NCBI GenBank assembly: GCA_036277615.1
Contig: DASUMQ010000332.1
Coordinates: forward strand, 1 to 6,166
DNA from: RPQJ01 sp036277615
GTDB taxonomy: Bacteria; Pseudomonadota; Gammaproteobacteria; Steroidobacterales; Steroidobacteraceae
Direction of reading: 5' to 3'
DNA length: 6,166 nt
Shown: in pieces, positions 4,897 to 6,166 of the stretch
Numbering within the stretch: the first letter of the stretch is position 1
Layout: the number at the start of each line of letters is the position of its first letter
Made by a program: the position numbers and the translations under genes
The notes under the pieces: generated by a model
What the model was told of the DNA's origin: nothing
Database searches by the model: none
The model's input: only the letters and a program-made list of their open reading frames with translations

Positions 4897-6166
4897 GACG
4901 GGCAGCTTGACGCGAACGTGCAGCTCGCGCAGCTGCTGCTCGGGGACTTCGGTCGGGGCGTCGGTGAGCGGGCAGGTCGCCGTCTGCGTCTTTGGGAACG
5001 CAATGACGTCGCGAATCGAGTCCGCGCCGGCCATCAGCATCGCGAGACGGTCGAGGCCGAACGCGATGCCGCCGTGCGGCGGTGCCCCGTACCTGAGCGC
5101 CTCCAGCAGGAAGCCGAACTTCTTCTGCGCTTCCTCGGCGCCGATCCCGAGCAGTTCGAACACCGTCGACTGCATCTCGGGGCGATGGATGCGCACCGAG
5201 CCGCCGCCGATCTCCGAGCCGTTCAGGACCATGTCGTAGGCGCGCGCGAGCGTGCCACCCGGGTTCGCCGTGAGCGCCGCCGGATCGTCGCCGATCGGGG
5301 CGGTAAACGGGTGATGCATCGCGGCCCAGCGCTTCGCATCGGCGTCCCACTCGAACATCGGGAAATCGACGACCCAGAGCGGCGCCCAGCCGTCTCGCAC
5401 CAGTCCGAGGTCCTGCCCGACCTTGAGCCGCAACGCGCCGAGCGCGTCGTTGACGACCTTGGCCTTGTCCGCGCCGAAAAAGACCAGGTCGCCGGTCTGC
5501 GCGCCGGTGCGTTCCAGGAGTCCCGCGACCGCGGCGTCGGACAGGAACTTCAGGATCGGCGACTGGAGGCCGTCACGGCCCCCGGCAACGTCGTTGACCT
5601 TGACGTACGCGAGGCCTTTCGCGCCGTAGCGGGCGACGAACACCGTGTAGTCATCGATCTGCTTGCGCGAGAGTCTTTCGCCGCCCTGCGGCACGCGCAG
5701 CGCCGCGACCCGGCCGTCCGCGGCCGCGGCGGGACCGGAAAACACCTTGAACTCGCTGTCCTTGACCAGGTCCGCGACGTCGACCAGCTCGAGCGAAATG
5801 CGCAGGTCCGGCTTGTCGGACGCGTATCTGCGCATGGCCTCCGCGTACGTCATCCGCGGGAACGGGTCTGGCAGCGACTGGCCGAGTACGTCCTCGAACA
5901 GCTTGCGCACGAGACCTTCCATGAGCGCCATGATGTCGTCGCGTGCGAGGAACGAGGTCTCGATGTCGAGCTGCGTGAACTCGGGCTGGCGGTCGGCGCG
6001 CAGGTCCTCGTCGCGGAAGCAGCGGACGATCTGGTAGTAGCGATCGAAGCCCGACATCATCAGCAGCTGCTTGAAGATCTGCGGCGACTGCGGCAGCGCG
6101 AAGAACTTGCCCGGTTGCGTGCGGCTCGGCACCAGGTAGTCGCGCGCGCCTTCGGGCGTCGCCTTG
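4888..6166 (-). CDS. aspS: Aspartyl-tRNA synthetase, C-terminal part (5' end outside window)
   Basis: AspRS charges tRNA(Asp) with aspartate and is a class IIb synthetase. About 425 residues of a usual ~590 are visible; the frame stays open to the right edge (reading ATPEGARDYLVPSR), so the GTG at 6132 is internal. Seen in order: PGKFFALPQSPQIFKQLLM; motif 2 with FDRYYQIVRCFRDEDLRAD and RQPEFTQLD near 6050-5960; the bacterial-type GAD insertion domain (roughly 5750-5400, with YVKVND and DLVFFGADKAKVV); MHHPFTAP; and motif 3 GGIAFGLDRLAMLMAG near 5073-5025, whose Arg contacts ATP. It ends LPVKE, TGA. The N-terminal anticodon-binding domain, which helps decide whether the enzyme is discriminating or also charges tRNA(Asn), lies outside the window. 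It is the first visible gene of an operon with the hydrolase. Confidence 0.97.
   Translation of the reverse strand, partial: KATPEGARDYLVPSRTQPGKFFALPQSPQIFKQLLMMSGFDRYYQIVRCFRDEDLRADRQPEFTQLDIETSFLARDDIMALMEGLVRKLFEDVLGQSLPDPFPRMTYAEAMRRYASDKPDLRISLELVDVADLVKDSEFKVFSGPAAAADGRVAALRVPQGGERLSRKQIDDYTVFVARYGAKGLAYVKVNDVAGGRDGLQSPILKFLSDAAVAGLLERTGAQTGDLVFFGADKAKVVNDALGALRLKVGQDLGLVRDGWAPLWVVDFPMFEWDADAKRWAAMHHPFTAPIGDDPAALTANPGGTLARAYDMVLNGSEIGGGSVRIHRPEMQSTVFELLGIGAEEAQKKFGFLLEALRYGAPPHGGIAFGLDRLAMLMAGADSIRDVIAFPKTQTATCPLTDAPTEVPEQQLRELHVRVKLPVKE

Noticed and set aside
4889..5350. N-terminal extension of the hydrolase reading frame (374 residues in total)
   Set aside because: This stretch lies inside aspS in another frame, is arginine-rich and has no hydrolase-like sequence; the frame is open by GC bias only. 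The true start is the ATG at 4888.

Overview
The window is 6.2 kb of GC-rich (roughly 65%) bacterial chromosome. The MutS, IF-1, RRM and AspRS sequences all look proteobacterial; the long IF-1 with its basic tail suggests a beta- or related gammaproteobacterium, but I cannot place it more finely. Most of it is housekeeping: two genes run off the edges (mutS at the left, aspS at the right), with a small RRM RNA-binding protein, translation initiation factor IF-1, a secreted protein and an alpha/beta hydrolase between them.

Left part (1-2240): the 3' end of mutS (+) converges on the RRM gene (-), and they share one bidirectional hairpin terminator. The RRM gene has a long, hairpin-rich leader and is divergent from infA (+), which starts with TTG. 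An RRM protein of the cold-shock-associated type next to IF-1, which is cold-induced in some bacteria, hints at a small translation/cold-adaptation neighbourhood; this is inference.

Middle (2250-4225): the most interesting part. A secreted protein (signal peptide, one Ig-like PIG-type domain, Ser/Thr-rich linker, then a cysteine-rich domain resembling a glycoside-hydrolase TIM barrel) is encoded on the minus strand. Its roughly 225-nt leader contains a clear cyclic di-GMP-I (GEMM-I) riboswitch aptamer, with the GAAA-capped stem, the GACGCAAAGCC and CCGGTCTAA segments, and the AGCGGGGTT strand. Between aptamer and start codon lie alternative pairings that could hide the Shine-Dalgarno sequence, so c-di-GMP probably controls translation of this exported protein. 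Upstream is a weak promoter flanked by a near-perfect inverted repeat. Facing the other way, on the plus strand, are several consecutive hairpins ending in a very strong intrinsic terminator with no gene in front of it: a candidate small structured RNA.

Right part (4226-6166): aspS and a serine alpha/beta hydrolase form a minus-strand operon with a TGATG stop/start overlap.

No tRNA, rRNA, CRISPR array, insertion sequence or phage gene was seen.
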